Assembly: GCA_002343505.1 (NCBI GenBank)
Contig: DDQZ01000064.1
Span: 1-33,978, forward strand
From: Verrucomicrobiaceae bacterium UBA2429
GTDB lineage: Bacteria > Verrucomicrobiota > Verrucomicrobiia > Verrucomicrobiales > Verrucomicrobiaceae
DNA length: 33,978 nucleotides
Direction: 5' to 3'
A program made the translations under genes and the position numbers. The notes under the pieces are model-generated. The model worked only from the letters and a program-made list of their open reading frames with translations, ran no database searches and was not told the DNA's origin. Below, piece by piece: positions 1 through 9,207 of this stretch (its first letter is position 1; each line of letters starts with the position of its first letter).

Positions 1-33
1 CGAGTCCGGGGCCGGGGCGAACGAGTCCGGGGC
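1..33. repeat. Short direct repeat at window edge
   Basis: The 12-mer CGAGTCCGGGGC occurs at 1-12 and again at 22-33, a period of 21 bases. The frame beginning at base 1 stays open through this part, so the repeat may be the tail of a low-complexity coding region that starts outside the window. Only two copies are visible. Confidence 0.4.
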
Positions 34-73
34 GGGCTTGCAATGCGGCGCGGGGCGGCCAAGTCTGCGCGTC

Positions 74-1003
74 ATGCCGCGCCTTCTGTCTTTCCTCAGC
101 CGCCGTTTTTGGACGGGCGGGTGCGTGCTGCTGGCGGCGGGGGTGGTTTTCCAGGCGCCGGTCAAGGACCATGTCCCGTGGCTGGCGCTGTTTTTTTACG
201 CCACGCCGAAGCCCTGCCTGGCGGCGCTGGCGCTGGCGCTGGCGCTGTGGCCCGGCACGCGGACCCGGCAGAGGCTGGAGGCGCTGGCGGTGGTGGCCGT
301 GTTGTGCGTGTGGTGGTGCCGGGATTCGTGGCGGAGCGGGCCTGAGGCGGCGCGGGAGCCGCGCGCGGGGGATGTGCGCGTGCTTTTCTGGAATCTGGCC
401 CGCCCCGAGGGGGTGCATGAGGGCATGGTGGAGCTGGTGGATGAGCTGCGGCCGCACATCGCGGCTTTTGTGGAGCCGGGGCGCGGCGCGGGGGAGCGGC
501 TGAAGGACTACGAGGCGCGGCTGCCGGGCTACGAGGCGGCGTGGATGCCGCGCGGCATCCTGTGGCTCTCACGCACGCCCTCGCGCTACCGGGAGCGGGG
601 GAAGCTGGAGGGGGCGGGGGCTTTTGCCAGGTTCGATGTGAGCGGGCTGGGCCCCGTGTTCACCGTGGTGGTGGCGGATGTGTACCAGCACCCTTTCCGC
701 TCCCGCAAAGGCCAGCTCGACGAGGTGCTGGCGCATTCCCCCGGCCTCCCGGACGCGCTGCTGGCGGGGGATTTTAACACTCCGCTGGAGTCGGCGCTGC
801 TGGCGCCCGTCCGCGCGCGCTTCACCAACGCGCTGGAGGCGGCGGGCCGGGGCTTCAAGGAGACGTGGCCGGTGGGACTGCCGCTGCTGAGCCTGGACCA
901 GGTGTGGGCGGGGCCGGACTGGGAGGTGGTGGAGGCGCGGAAAATCTGGCGCGTGAGGCACAGCGACCACGCGGCGGTCTTTGTGGTGCTGCGGCGGCGC
1001 TGA
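74..1003 (+). CDS. Membrane-anchored endonuclease/exonuclease/phosphatase family protein
   Basis: This 309-residue protein has the EEP (DNase I-like) fold. Three hydrophobic segments lie at about residues 14-28, 34-60 and 69-82 and would anchor it with the catalytic domain outside or on the membrane face. The domain starts near residue 100 and shows the family residues in order: N107 in FWNLA, E134 in FVEPG, GDFN at 232-235 with a following P, D275 in SLDQVW, and the terminal SDH at 297-299. Family members are Mg-dependent phosphodiesterases or nucleases; the substrate cannot be read from sequence. The ATG at 74 is preferred over an in-frame TTG at 38 because it opens directly onto a basic, then hydrophobic N-terminus. 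It converges with the minus-strand gene ending at 1007. Confidence 0.88.
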   Translation: MPRLLSFLSRRFWTGGCVLLAAGVVFQAPVKDHVPWLALFFYATPKPCLAALALALALWPGTRTRQRLEALAVVAVLCVWWCRDSWRSGPEAAREPRAGDVRVLFWNLARPEGVHEGMVELVDELRPHIAAFVEPGRGAGERLKDYEARLPGYEAAWMPRGILWLSRTPSRYRERGKLEGAGAFARFDVSGLGPVFTVVVADVYQHPFRSRKGQLDEVLAHSPGLPDALLAGDFNTPLESALLAPVRARFTNALEAAGRGFKETWPVGLPLLSLDQVWAGPDWEVVEARKIWRVRHSDHAAVFVVLRRR

Positions 1004-1006
1004 GCC

Positions 1007-1237
1007 TCAGGCGGCGCGGGCGCGGATGGCGCGGCCGAGGTGGCGGATCCACTCGGGATGCTCCTTGAGCAGGGCGGCCAGGGCGGCGCGCTCGCCGGCG
1101 CCGGCGCGGCCGGCGGCGAAGGCGTCGAGCCGGGCGCGGATGTCCCCGGGCGGGTCGCCCATGTCGTGGCCCTCGACTTCGGGGGCCATGCGGCGGAGGA
1201 ATGAGGCGAGGATGGAGAGGTCGTGTTCAGCGTTCAT
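1007..1237 (-). CDS. Small hypothetical protein, possible anti-sigma partner
   Basis: This 76-residue protein has no recognised domain. It has an acidic N-terminal helix and an Ala-rich second half in which a '[20 protein letters not shown]' stretch is followed by HPEWIRHL. That pattern resembles the short N-terminal helical region of some zinc-less anti-sigma factors. It lies 63 bases downstream of a sigma factor on the same strand, so a regulatory partnership is a reasonable inference, not a demonstrated one. No membrane segment or Cys/His zinc motif is present. The ATG at 1237 is the only clear start. It converges with the EEP gene, leaving three bases between the stop codons. Confidence 0.55.
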   Translation of the reverse strand: MNAEHDLSILASFLRRMAPEVEGHDMGDPPGDIRARLDAFAAGRAGAGERAALAALLKEHPEWIRHLGRAIRARAA

Positions 1238-1300
1238 AATCGGTGCGGCACGGGGTGGATGCGCGGGGCGGGCGGGACTTGCGCAAAAAGATGATTTTTT

Positions 1301-1993
1301 TCACTGCGAGGGTCCGAGGATGGCGTCGGCGCCCTCGCCGCAGGCTTCGAGGAGGTCCTGCCAGGTGATTTGCAGGGTGGGCTCGCGCCGGGCGAGGTAG
1401 GCGAGGGTCTCGTCGCGGATCTGCTCCATGGCCTCCTGCTTTTTGCGGGAGATGGTGCCCTCGTGGCAGCCGCCCCAGAGCAGGCAGAGATCCCGCTGCT
1501 TCACTTCCTGGAGCAGGGAGAGGCGCAGGACGAGGAGGGCCTCGGCGTCCACCCGGCTCATGGCGTGGAGGAGGGCGTCGCGCAGGAGCTGGGCCAGGGG
1601 CGTCTCCTGCGGCGCGGCGGCCTCGTCGCGCGCCAGGCGCTCGATGGGGTCGGAGCCGTCGCCGTCGTCCGCGAGGCTGGTGGCCGGGACCATGCGGCGG
1701 TGCTTGCGCAGGAGCTCCAGCCAGGCGTTCGAGGCCATGGCGCGCAGGAAGCCGGCCAGGGGGCCGCCGCCAGAGTAGGCGGCCAGTTTTTGATGCGCCC
1801 AGAGCTTTTCCATGACAATGCCGAGCACCTCGCCGGCATCCGCCGGGCTGGCTCCCTGGGCCAGGAGACGGGAGAGGATGGCGGGCTTCATCTCGGTGTC
1901 GAAGCGCCGCCACGCCGCCTTGTCACCCTCCAGCAGGTCCTGGGCAAACTCGAAGTCGGCGGCGTGAAACGCGGGGGATTCGTCAGTGGGCAT
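1301..1993 (-). CDS. RNA polymerase sigma factor, ECF-like
   Basis: This 230-residue protein has the two-domain layout of an alternative sigma factor. Region 2 covers about residues 10-95, with a DAGEVLGIVMEKLW segment and the FLRAMASNAWLELLRKHRR helix typical of promoter-melting region 2.3-2.4. Region 4 covers about residues 135-200, with a conserved-looking LLVLRLSLLQEVKQRDL helix and a helix-turn-helix around HEGTISRKKQEAMEQI. It is somewhat longer than standard ECF factors, with a C-terminal tail of about 30 residues. It would direct RNA polymerase to a dedicated promoter set. The downstream 76-residue gene may be its antagonist. No promoter for it could be identified with confidence. Confidence 0.8.
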   Translation of the reverse strand: MPTDESPAFHAADFEFAQDLLEGDKAAWRRFDTEMKPAILSRLLAQGASPADAGEVLGIVMEKLWAHQKLAAYSGGGPLAGFLRAMASNAWLELLRKHRRMVPATSLADDGDGSDPIERLARDEAAAPQETPLAQLLRDALLHAMSRVDAEALLVLRLSLLQEVKQRDLCLLWGGCHEGTISRKKQEAMEQIRDETLAYLARREPTLQITWQDLLEACGEGADAILGPSQ

Positions 1994-2173
1994 GGGCGCT
2001 TTTAACTCATGGCGGGCGGGCGGACAAAAGGAAAAGCCGCGCCGCCCGTGAAAGCGGATGCCGCGCGCGCGCCGCTGGATGCCGCGCGCCGCAAATGCGG
2101 CGGCGCGCGGAGAAACGCGCGGGAGACACGTTTTGACTCAACCCGCCATCCGCGTAGAGATGGCCGCCACAGC

Positions 2174-3154
<981 letters not shown>

Positions 3155-3166
3155 GCGTCGGCGCGC

Positions 3167-3850
3167 TCACTCTCGCGGCGGCAAAGGCGGAGGCGCGGGC
3201 GGCTGCGCTACCGGAGCCTCCGCGCGCGCCGCCAGGCGTAGAATGATGAAGACACCGATAAGACCGAAAGAAAGCATCACGATGCTTTTGGTCAGATCCG
3301 GCTCTTCACCCTCGGCCAAAATGATGAAATCAGCGGCGAGGTTTATGTCGAGCTTGTGGAGCTTGTCCCGCGTGCGGGAGTCCGATTGAATGCCGAATTT
3401 AATTAACCCGGAGATATCCCTCTTCATACGCAGCTTGTCCGCATGACGAGCAAGCTCCCCAATGACAGCCTTCTCCATTTGTTCGCCAGCCTTGTTTATT
3501 CCCTCCATGGCCGCGAGGATTTCCTTATCCTTGGTGGACATGAGAATTTGAACCTGCGTGTCAAGGCTCTCGCCTATGGGCCGCACCGGAATAAAGATTT
3601 GGGTGGGCTTGCCGAACCTCTGTGTGTGCGCCGCCTCGACCAGATTCAACTGCGCCTCCTTCAAAGTCACCCACTCCGCCGAGGGCCGGGTCTTGATGAA
3701 ATCCGCCGCGCTGATCTCCAAAGGCGCGCGGTTTTTTAGCGCGGTGTAAATGCCCTGCACGCCACCCCACAGTAGGGCGATGACGAAGATATAGCCGAGA
3801 CAACCCTGACTGATAGCTCCTCTAGGAAGGGGGATTTTTTGAATTTTCAT
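3167..3850 (-). CDS. Hypothetical membrane protein with two terminal TM helices
   Basis: This protein of about 227 residues is not recognised. It has a hydrophobic segment near the N-terminus (GCLGYIFVIALLWGGVQGIY), a soluble middle of about 150 residues and a second hydrophobic segment (IVMLSFGLIGVFIILRLAA). It ends in a Pro-rich tail, APPPLPPRE. The topology suggests a loop displayed on one side of the membrane with both termini on the other. The frame is open further upstream. A start at 3901 is also possible, but longer versions would run into the divergent gene at 3936, so 3850 was chosen. It is divergent from that membrane protein, and the pair sits inside the MoxR-DUF58-BatA cluster. 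Confidence 0.65.
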   Translation of the reverse strand: MKIQKIPLPRGAISQGCLGYIFVIALLWGGVQGIYTALKNRAPLEISAADFIKTRPSAEWVTLKEAQLNLVEAAHTQRFGKPTQIFIPVRPIGESLDTQVQILMSTKDKEILAAMEGINKAGEQMEKAVIGELARHADKLRMKRDISGLIKFGIQSDSRTRDKLHKLDINLAADFIILAEGEEPDLTKSIVMLSFGLIGVFIILRLAARAEAPVAQPPAPPPLPPRE

Positions 3851-3935
3851 GAAGAGCGCAGCTTGACGAAAAGCCGGTTTTCCAGGCAAGACGGGTTTCA
3901 TTTTTGGAAAAAAAATCGAGAAACTCCACCCGCCC

Positions 3936-4463
3936 ATGAATCCCCCGCCATTGCCACCCCAAACCTGGTCGCAGGATGAAGTCACCGCATATTTGAACCA
4001 GCCCTTTCTTATTGCGGGAAAACCCGTGCCTGGCACGGAAGGCATGTCCATCATGCAGATCGAGGATGAAATTCTGCGCGGTGGCAGATTCCGGGTCTTC
4101 CTTTGGAACTTCTCCGTCATCGTCGTGAGCTTCCAGCGCGGCACCGGCGTCCGCTTCATCCGTTCCAACGAGGGGCCGGGGCTTTATGCCTGGCCTTGGA
4201 CATTGCTCTCGGCACTCGTCGGCTGGTGGGGGTTCCCCTGGGGAATTTTTTTCACCATCCATACCTTCTGGATCAACTGCATGGGCGGGCGTGATGTGAC
4301 ACCGGATTTGCTCGCCTCCGTGACCGGACCAGAGCGCGCCGCCAGTGTACTTGCCCGTGCCGCCAAACCGCGCGCAGGATTCTGGCTCTGGCTGCTGCGC
4401 AGCTTTATCCTCATGATCCCCGTCGTCCTATACGCGCTGATTGCCTGGCTGGCTTCCCTGTAA
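3936..4463 (+). CDS. Hypothetical membrane protein
   Basis: This 175-residue protein is not recognised. The N-terminal half looks soluble (PPPLPPQTWSQDEVTAYL at the start, then an EDEILRGGRF segment). The C-terminal half carries two strong hydrophobic segments: about residues 88-115, rich in Trp and Phe, and 149-175, running to the C-terminus. The Pro-rich N-terminal PPPLPP resembles the Pro-rich C-terminal tail of its divergent neighbour, which may point to a shared binding partner, though this could be chance. Codon use matches surrounding genes. It is followed by about 170 bases with no clear feature before the Uma2 gene. Confidence 0.7.
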   Translation: MNPPPLPPQTWSQDEVTAYLNQPFLIAGKPVPGTEGMSIMQIEDEILRGGRFRVFLWNFSVIVVSFQRGTGVRFIRSNEGPGLYAWPWTLLSALVGWWGFPWGIFFTIHTFWINCMGGRDVTPDLLASVTGPERAASVLARAAKPRAGFWLWLLRSFILMIPVVLYALIAWLASL

Positions 4464-4634
4464 GTTCGTCAGCGGCGGCTTGGAAATGCGGTGTCACCAG
4501 CGAAGGGCGGGAACCTCCTCCTTTCAGCCTCCAACAAAGACCCGCATTCATGCCGCAAACATCCGTTGCCTGTCCCACCCGCGCCCCCCATCCTTTTGAT
4601 AGCCCCGCCGTCAGGGACCGTGTATTCTGCCGCC

Positions 4635-5300
4635 ATGCCCGCCGTCGCCATCAAGCTCAACGCGCCCAGCGTCCATACCCCGCCGAAGCCGCCCAGGATC
4701 ACCGAGGCGGAGTATGAGGCCATCCTGGCGAAGTCTGAGGACAAGCTGGAGTTCCGCGACGGCAGGATCATCGCCATGGCGGGAGGCGGCGCATCGCACT
4801 GTCTGGTGAAAGGAAATCTGCTCCGGCAATTCAGCAATGCCCTCGCCGGGCGCGGCTGCCGGGTCTTTGACAGCGACATGAAAGTCAAAGTCGAAGCCAC
4901 CGGGCTGAACACCTTCCCGGATCTCTCCATCGTCTGCCTCAAACCGCGCCTCACCGCCAACGGCCTCACACTGCTCAATCCCGGACTCATCGCCGAGGCG
5001 CTCAGTCCGGGCACCGAAGGCTACGACCGTGGTGAAAAATTCTGGCACTACCGCCATCTGCCCGAGCTGCGCTGCTATGTGCTCGTCTCCACCGCGCAAG
5101 CGCTGGTGGAGGTGTATGAGCGGCAGACGGATGAGAGCTGGCGCCTGACTTCCTTCGACGGCTGGCAGGCGGTGGTGAGGCTGGAGGAAATGCGCGTGGA
5201 GATTCCCCTCAGCGGCATCTACGCCCTCACCGCGCTCGACCCCGAGCACCCGCTGGATGAGACCGCCGCGGGCGCAGATGAGGAGGCCCCGCAGGCATGA
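4635..5300 (+). CDS. Uma2 family endonuclease (DUF820, PD-(D/E)XK fold)
   Basis: This 221-residue protein matches the Uma2/DUF820 family of restriction-endonuclease-like proteins. The YEAI...KLEFRDGRI opening (E39) is followed by the predicted catalytic residues: D96 in FPDLSIV, E121 in IAEALSP and K135 in YDRGEKFWHYR. All three acid/base positions are intact, so the nuclease core may be active. The biological role of the family is not settled; copies are abundant in cyanobacteria and planctomycete/verrucomicrobial genomes. The ATG at 4635 was chosen because the upstream extension is low-complexity. Its stop overlaps the DUF58 start (ATGA at 5297-5300), an unusual position that implies translational coupling to the MoxR-associated genes. 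Confidence 0.88.
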   Translation: MPAVAIKLNAPSVHTPPKPPRITEAEYEAILAKSEDKLEFRDGRIIAMAGGGASHCLVKGNLLRQFSNALAGRGCRVFDSDMKVKVEATGLNTFPDLSIVCLKPRLTANGLTLLNPGLIAEALSPGTEGYDRGEKFWHYRHLPELRCYVLVSTAQALVEVYERQTDESWRLTSFDGWQAVVRLEEMRVEIPLSGIYALTALDPEHPLDETAAGADEEAPQA

Positions 5301-6211
5301 GCCAGGCCGCCCTTGAGCGCGAGGACCTCTTTGACGCCGCCTTCCTCGACCGGCTGCGCTCCCTGGCCGTGCGCCTGCGCAAACGCCGCGCGCTCTCCCG
5401 CCGCGGCGCGCAGTCCACCCCGGCCACCGGCTTCACGCGCGAGTTCAAGGACTACCGTCACTACACGCCGCGCGAGGATTACCGCGCCATTGACTGGCGG
5501 CTCTATGCGCGGCTCGACAAACTTTTTGTCAGGCTCTACGAGGAGACGCAGGAGCTGAACCTGCATGTGCTCGTGGACACCAGCGCCTCCATGGCCCGGC
5601 CCTTCGGGGAAAAACGCCGCCAGGCTCTGCGCTTCGCCGTCGCCCTCGCCTATCTCGGCCTCGCCGCGCAGCAAAGGGTCAGCCTTTATTCCCTCTCGGA
5701 CACCGTGCGCCAGGAGCTGCCGCCCCTGCGCGGGCAGGGCAACATCGAAAAAGTGATCCAATCAGCGACGCGCCTCGACTTCGGCGGTCTCACCGATCTG
5801 GAGCGCGGCTTCACCGAGTTCCGCCCCACCCGCCAGCGTTACGGCGTCATCTTTGTGCTCTCGGATTTCTTCGGGCGTGATGTCAACACCGCCAGCCATG
5901 CCATCCAGCGCGCCGCCGCCTGGCCGGGCGAGACGCACTTCGTCCAGATCCTCCACCCCGAGGAGCGCGAGCCGCGGATCGAGGGCGAGGTGGAGCTCGA
6001 CGAGGTTGAGACCGGCGAGCGCCGCCGCTTCTGGCTCACCCGCCGGGATGTGCAGCGCTACTCCGAGACCTTCGACGCCTTTTGCGACACCCTCGCCCGC
6101 GAGTGCGCCGCGCACCGCATGGACTTCATGCAATGCGGCGCCACCGAGCCCTTCGAGGACCGCTTCCTCGATCTCCTGAACCGCGGCTCCGCCCTCGCCG
6201 GCGGCGTGTGA
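5297..6211 (+). CDS. DUF58 domain-containing protein (vWA-like)
   Basis: This 304-residue protein has the DUF58 signature: the conserved YRHYTPREDYRAIDWRLYAR stretch at residues 53-72, followed by a metal-ion-dependent adhesion site DTSAS at 94-98 on a vWA-like fold. DUF58 proteins are regular companions of MoxR ATPases and BatA-like membrane proteins and are thought to be MoxR clients. No signal peptide or TM segment is evident, so it is likely cytoplasmic or membrane-associated. The start overlaps the Uma2 stop by four bases, and the next gene begins 15 bases after its stop. These three genes therefore look co-transcribed. Confidence 0.9.
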   Translation: MSQAALEREDLFDAAFLDRLRSLAVRLRKRRALSRRGAQSTPATGFTREFKDYRHYTPREDYRAIDWRLYARLDKLFVRLYEETQELNLHVLVDTSASMARPFGEKRRQALRFAVALAYLGLAAQQRVSLYSLSDTVRQELPPLRGQGNIEKVIQSATRLDFGGLTDLERGFTEFRPTRQRYGVIFVLSDFFGRDVNTASHAIQRAAAWPGETHFVQILHPEEREPRIEGEVELDEVETGERRRFWLTRRDVQRYSETFDAFCDTLARECAAHRMDFMQCGATEPFEDRFLDLLNRGSALAGGV

Positions 6212-6226
6212 CACCCTGCTCCCGCG

Positions 6227-8071
6227 ATGCGTTTCCTGGCACCCCATCTCCTGCATCTGGCCTGGCTCGCGCTCATCCCGCTGGCGCTTTACCTCTTCAA
6301 GAAAAAAGCCCGCCGCGTGCCCGTCTCCACGCTGCTCTTCTTCCGCTCGCTCGCCCGCGAGCACCAGGAGTCCGCCTGGCTGCGCAAGATCAAAAAGTGG
6401 CTCTCCCTGCTGCTCACCCTGCTCATGCTTTTCCTCATCGTCCTGGCACTCGCGCGCCCCGTTGGCGAGGCTGGAGCGGACTCTCCCGGCGCTGTCGTGC
6501 TTTTGATGGACCGCTCCGCCTCCATGGCCGCGCGCGATGAAAAAGGCCGCACCCGGCTGGAGGAGGCGCGCCAGCTCGCCCGCGCCAAACTGAAGTCCCT
6601 GCCCGAGCAAGTCGTCGTCTCCCTCGTCGCCTGCGATGCCAAGGCGCATGTCCTGCTCTCCCGCAGCCGCAACCGCCGCGAGTGCCTGCGCCTGCTCGAT
6701 GAACTCTCACCCCGCCCGCTCACCCTGCGGCCGGACATCGCCCTCGTCACCGCCGCGCGCCTCGCCGAGCTGGAGCCCGGCACGCAGGTCTGGCACTTCG
6801 GCGACCGCCCCTTCGAGTCCGGCGCGGACCTCGCCTATCAATTCCACAGCGCCGCCTTGGACGCCCCGCTCAATGCCGGCATCACCGCGTTTCAGATCCG
6901 CCCCGCCCCGCTCGCGCATGACCGCTACGAGGCCTTTGTCAAAGTCACAGCCGCACCGGCCAACACGCGCCGCGTCACCTCCACGCTCGAGGTCACCCTC
7001 GCCGGACGCCTCGCCCAATTGCGCGAGCTGGAGCTGGAGCCGGGAGAAAGCTCCGCCCTCATTCTGCCGCTCGAAGGCGTCAAAGGCCAGCGCATGACCG
7101 TCCAGCTCAAGACACCCGGCGACTGCCTCGGCTGGGACGATGCCGTGGCCGCCGTGCTGCCGCGCTCGCGCCCGCTCGTCGTCGCCTGGGTGGCGGAAAA
7201 CGCCGACCCTTTCACCGAGCTCGCCCTCACCTCCATGATCGAAGCCGGGCGCATCGAAATGCTGCGCGGCACACCCGCCGCCTGGCCCATGAGCGACAAG
7301 CCGGATGTCTATGTCTTCGAGCAATGGCTGCCCGACCCCTGGCCCGCCGACCGCCCCGCCATCGTGCTCAATCCGCCCAAATCCGCCGGCCCCGTGCAAG
7401 TGCGCCGCCTCACCGGCGCGGGCCTGCCGCATGAAAGCGTGCGCAGCGCCGCGCCCGAGCACCCGGTGCTTTTCCGCGTCTCCAGCAGCCGCCTCGCCAT
7501 CACCCAGACCGGCGTGCTCGACACCGGCGCGTCATTGGAGCCGCTTTGGATGGCCGGCAGCGAGCCCGTGCTCGCCGCCGGAGAAGTGGAGGGCCAGCGC
7601 CTCGTCGTCAGCGCCTTTTCCCCCGCGCGCAGCGAGCAGCTCGCCCTCCTGCCCGCCTTCCCGCTCATGCTGGGGAACGCCCTCTACTGGTGCGCCGAGC
7701 AGGCCGCCGCCCTCGCCGAAATCCAGACCCGCCACCCCGGCGATCTCCTCGAAGAAGAAGGCCTGCTGCGCTGGACCGAGTGGGACGGCACACGCTTCCT
7801 CGAAACCACCGAAGTGCTCCAGGGCGGCGTCACCGCCATCACCCGCCTCGGCGCCTGGGAAAACGGCGACGACCGCACCGGCGTCAGCGCCCTCGCCTCC
7901 GCCGCCGAGACCAGCGTCCCCGCGCGCGCCACAGAGGACTCCGCCTCCGCATCACTGCCCGCCTTCGCCGCCGGCCCCGTCTTCCGCGACTGGCCCGCCA
8001 TCCTCACCGCCACCCTGCTGTTCCTGCTCCTGCTGGAGAGCTGGCTCTTTCACCGCAAGGCGGTGTATTGA
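6227..8071 (+). CDS. BatA-like membrane protein with vWA domain
   Basis: This 614-residue protein opens with the BatA/aerotolerance-type N-terminal region: hydrophobic residues 8-24, the basic KKKARRVPVSTLLFFRSL stretch and a second TM at about 57-77 ending in ALARP. A vWA domain follows, with MIDAS D95-x-S97-x-S99 (DRSAS). The central 300 residues look beta-rich, and a C-terminal TM segment (about residues 590-608) ends the protein. This matches the membrane subunit of MoxR-DUF58-vWA systems, whose role is probably envelope homeostasis or protein assembly. It lies 15 bases after the DUF58 gene. About 80 bases with nothing recognisable separate it from the dehydrogenase. Confidence 0.88.
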   Translation: MRFLAPHLLHLAWLALIPLALYLFKKKARRVPVSTLLFFRSLAREHQESAWLRKIKKWLSLLLTLLMLFLIVLALARPVGEAGADSPGAVVLLMDRSASMAARDEKGRTRLEEARQLARAKLKSLPEQVVVSLVACDAKAHVLLSRSRNRRECLRLLDELSPRPLTLRPDIALVTAARLAELEPGTQVWHFGDRPFESGADLAYQFHSAALDAPLNAGITAFQIRPAPLAHDRYEAFVKVTAAPANTRRVTSTLEVTLAGRLAQLRELELEPGESSALILPLEGVKGQRMTVQLKTPGDCLGWDDAVAAVLPRSRPLVVAWVAENADPFTELALTSMIEAGRIEMLRGTPAAWPMSDKPDVYVFEQWLPDPWPADRPAIVLNPPKSAGPVQVRRLTGAGLPHESVRSAAPEHPVLFRVSSSRLAITQTGVLDTGASLEPLWMAGSEPVLAAGEVEGQRLVVSAFSPARSEQLALLPAFPLMLGNALYWCAEQAAALAEIQTRHPGDLLEEEGLLRWTEWDGTRFLETTEVLQGGVTAITRLGAWENGDDRTGVSALASAAETSVPARATEDSASASLPAFAAGPVFRDWPAILTATLLFLLLLESWLFHRKAVY

Positions 8072-8153
8072 AAGGTTCAAGCAAGCGGCCAAGCCACCGC
8101 ATGGCCCGCATTGGACACTGCGGACATTCGATTTTTTCCAAGCACTTCTCGCC

Positions 8154-8933
8154 ATGACCATCCTCGACCATTTCAATCTTTCCGGACGCCGCGCCCTCAT
8201 CACCGGAGGCTCGCGCGGGCTCGGCCTGGAGATGGCACGCGCCCTTGGCGAGGCGGGAGCGCATGTCATCATCACAGGCTCCAGCGCGGAAAACCTGCAC
8301 AAGGCCTGCGAGGAGCTGTGCAGCGAGGATTTGCACGTCACCTCGCTCCAGGCGGACCTCTCGAAGCCTGCGGAGGCGGAGCGGTTGTGTGATGTCGTGC
8401 TCAAGGAGCACGCGCCCATTGACATCCTCATCAACAATGTCGGCGGGCGCCGCATCAACACGCCGACGGAGGATCTGGGGCTCGAGGACTGGCAGCGAAT
8501 CCTCGACTTGAACCTGACGCAGGCCTTCATCCTCACCAAACGCATCGGCGGAGCGATGATCCCGCGCAAGTGGGGCCGCATCATCAACATCGCCTCCATC
8601 AACGCGCTCTGGCCCGGCAAGGCGATGCGCGGTCGCAGCTACGAGGCCTCCAAAGGTGCTCTCGCCATGTTCACGAAGGCCGTGGCTGCTGATTGGGCCG
8701 TGCATGGCATCACCGTGAACGCCATCGCGCCCGGTCCGTTCCTGACGGATGCGAACAAGCGCTGGATCGGCGAAAGGCCCGATTTCGAGGACGAAGTGGC
8801 CGCCAGCATCCCGATGGGCCGCTGGGGCAGGCCGGAGGAGATCGGCCCGCTGGCCCTGTATCTGGCCAGCGAGGCCGGCAGCTTCATGACCGGCAGTGTT
8901 TTGGTGCTGGATGGCGGGAAGCTGCTGTGGTGA
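8154..8933 (+). CDS. Short-chain dehydrogenase/reductase, gluconate 5-dehydrogenase-like
   Basis: This 259-residue classical SDR has the Rossmann glycine motif TGGSRGLG at residues 17-24, NNVG at 94-97, structural N120 and a catalytic S148-Y163-K167 triad (SYEASK). The IAPGPFLTD and VLDGG motifs follow near the C-terminus. It should use NAD(P)H to oxidise or reduce a secondary alcohol. The overall pattern is close to gluconate 5-dehydrogenase and 3-oxoacyl reductase types, but the substrate cannot be fixed. The ATG at 8154 gives the normal SDR N-terminus; the much longer open frame upstream is a shadow of the BatA-like gene. It appears to stand alone, followed by about 180 bases with no clear gene. 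Confidence 0.92.
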   Translation: MTILDHFNLSGRRALITGGSRGLGLEMARALGEAGAHVIITGSSAENLHKACEELCSEDLHVTSLQADLSKPAEAERLCDVVLKEHAPIDILINNVGGRRINTPTEDLGLEDWQRILDLNLTQAFILTKRIGGAMIPRKWGRIINIASINALWPGKAMRGRSYEASKGALAMFTKAVAADWAVHGITVNAIAPGPFLTDANKRWIGERPDFEDEVAASIPMGRWGRPEEIGPLALYLASEAGSFMTGSVLVLDGGKLLW

Positions 8934-9114
8934 AGTCCAAATGGCTGGCTTTCTGGCAGGCTCATCAGCCAGGCATTGCAGCACGCCGAGGATGAGGAGC
9001 TGGAGCGCTTTCAAGATGAGGATGGCCTGGGGACGGTTTCCGCGGCGAAACGTCACCCGGAGTCTGCGGACGAATGGAAAGGGGGCGACTGTGGACCGCA
9101 TGGAGGGGATGCGT

Positions 9115-9198
9115 TCACGGATCCCGGCTGCCGAGGCGGGCGAAGAGCTCGCGGCAGAGCGTCTCGCGATCCTCGCCGTCTCGAAAGGCGTGCAACAC
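9115..9198 (-). pseudogene. Possible broken C-terminal end of the upstream small membrane protein
   Basis: Directly after the TGA that ends the 9208-9588 gene, the same reading frame stays open for 31 codons. From a GTG at 9198 it reads VLHAFRDGEDRETLCRELFA and then seven more residues to a TGA at 9115. This charged, helix-like sequence looks more protein-like than a random frame. It could be the original C-terminus severed by a single nonsense change, a sequencing error, or a tiny separate ORF. Nothing recognisable lies between 8934 and 9114. Confidence 0.3.
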
Positions 9199-9207
9199 GC
9201 TACTCCG

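Noticed and set aside
4594..4628. TTGATA and TATTCT before the Uma2 gene as a promoter
   Set aside because: The spacing is 21 bases, too long for a normal sigma-70 promoter.
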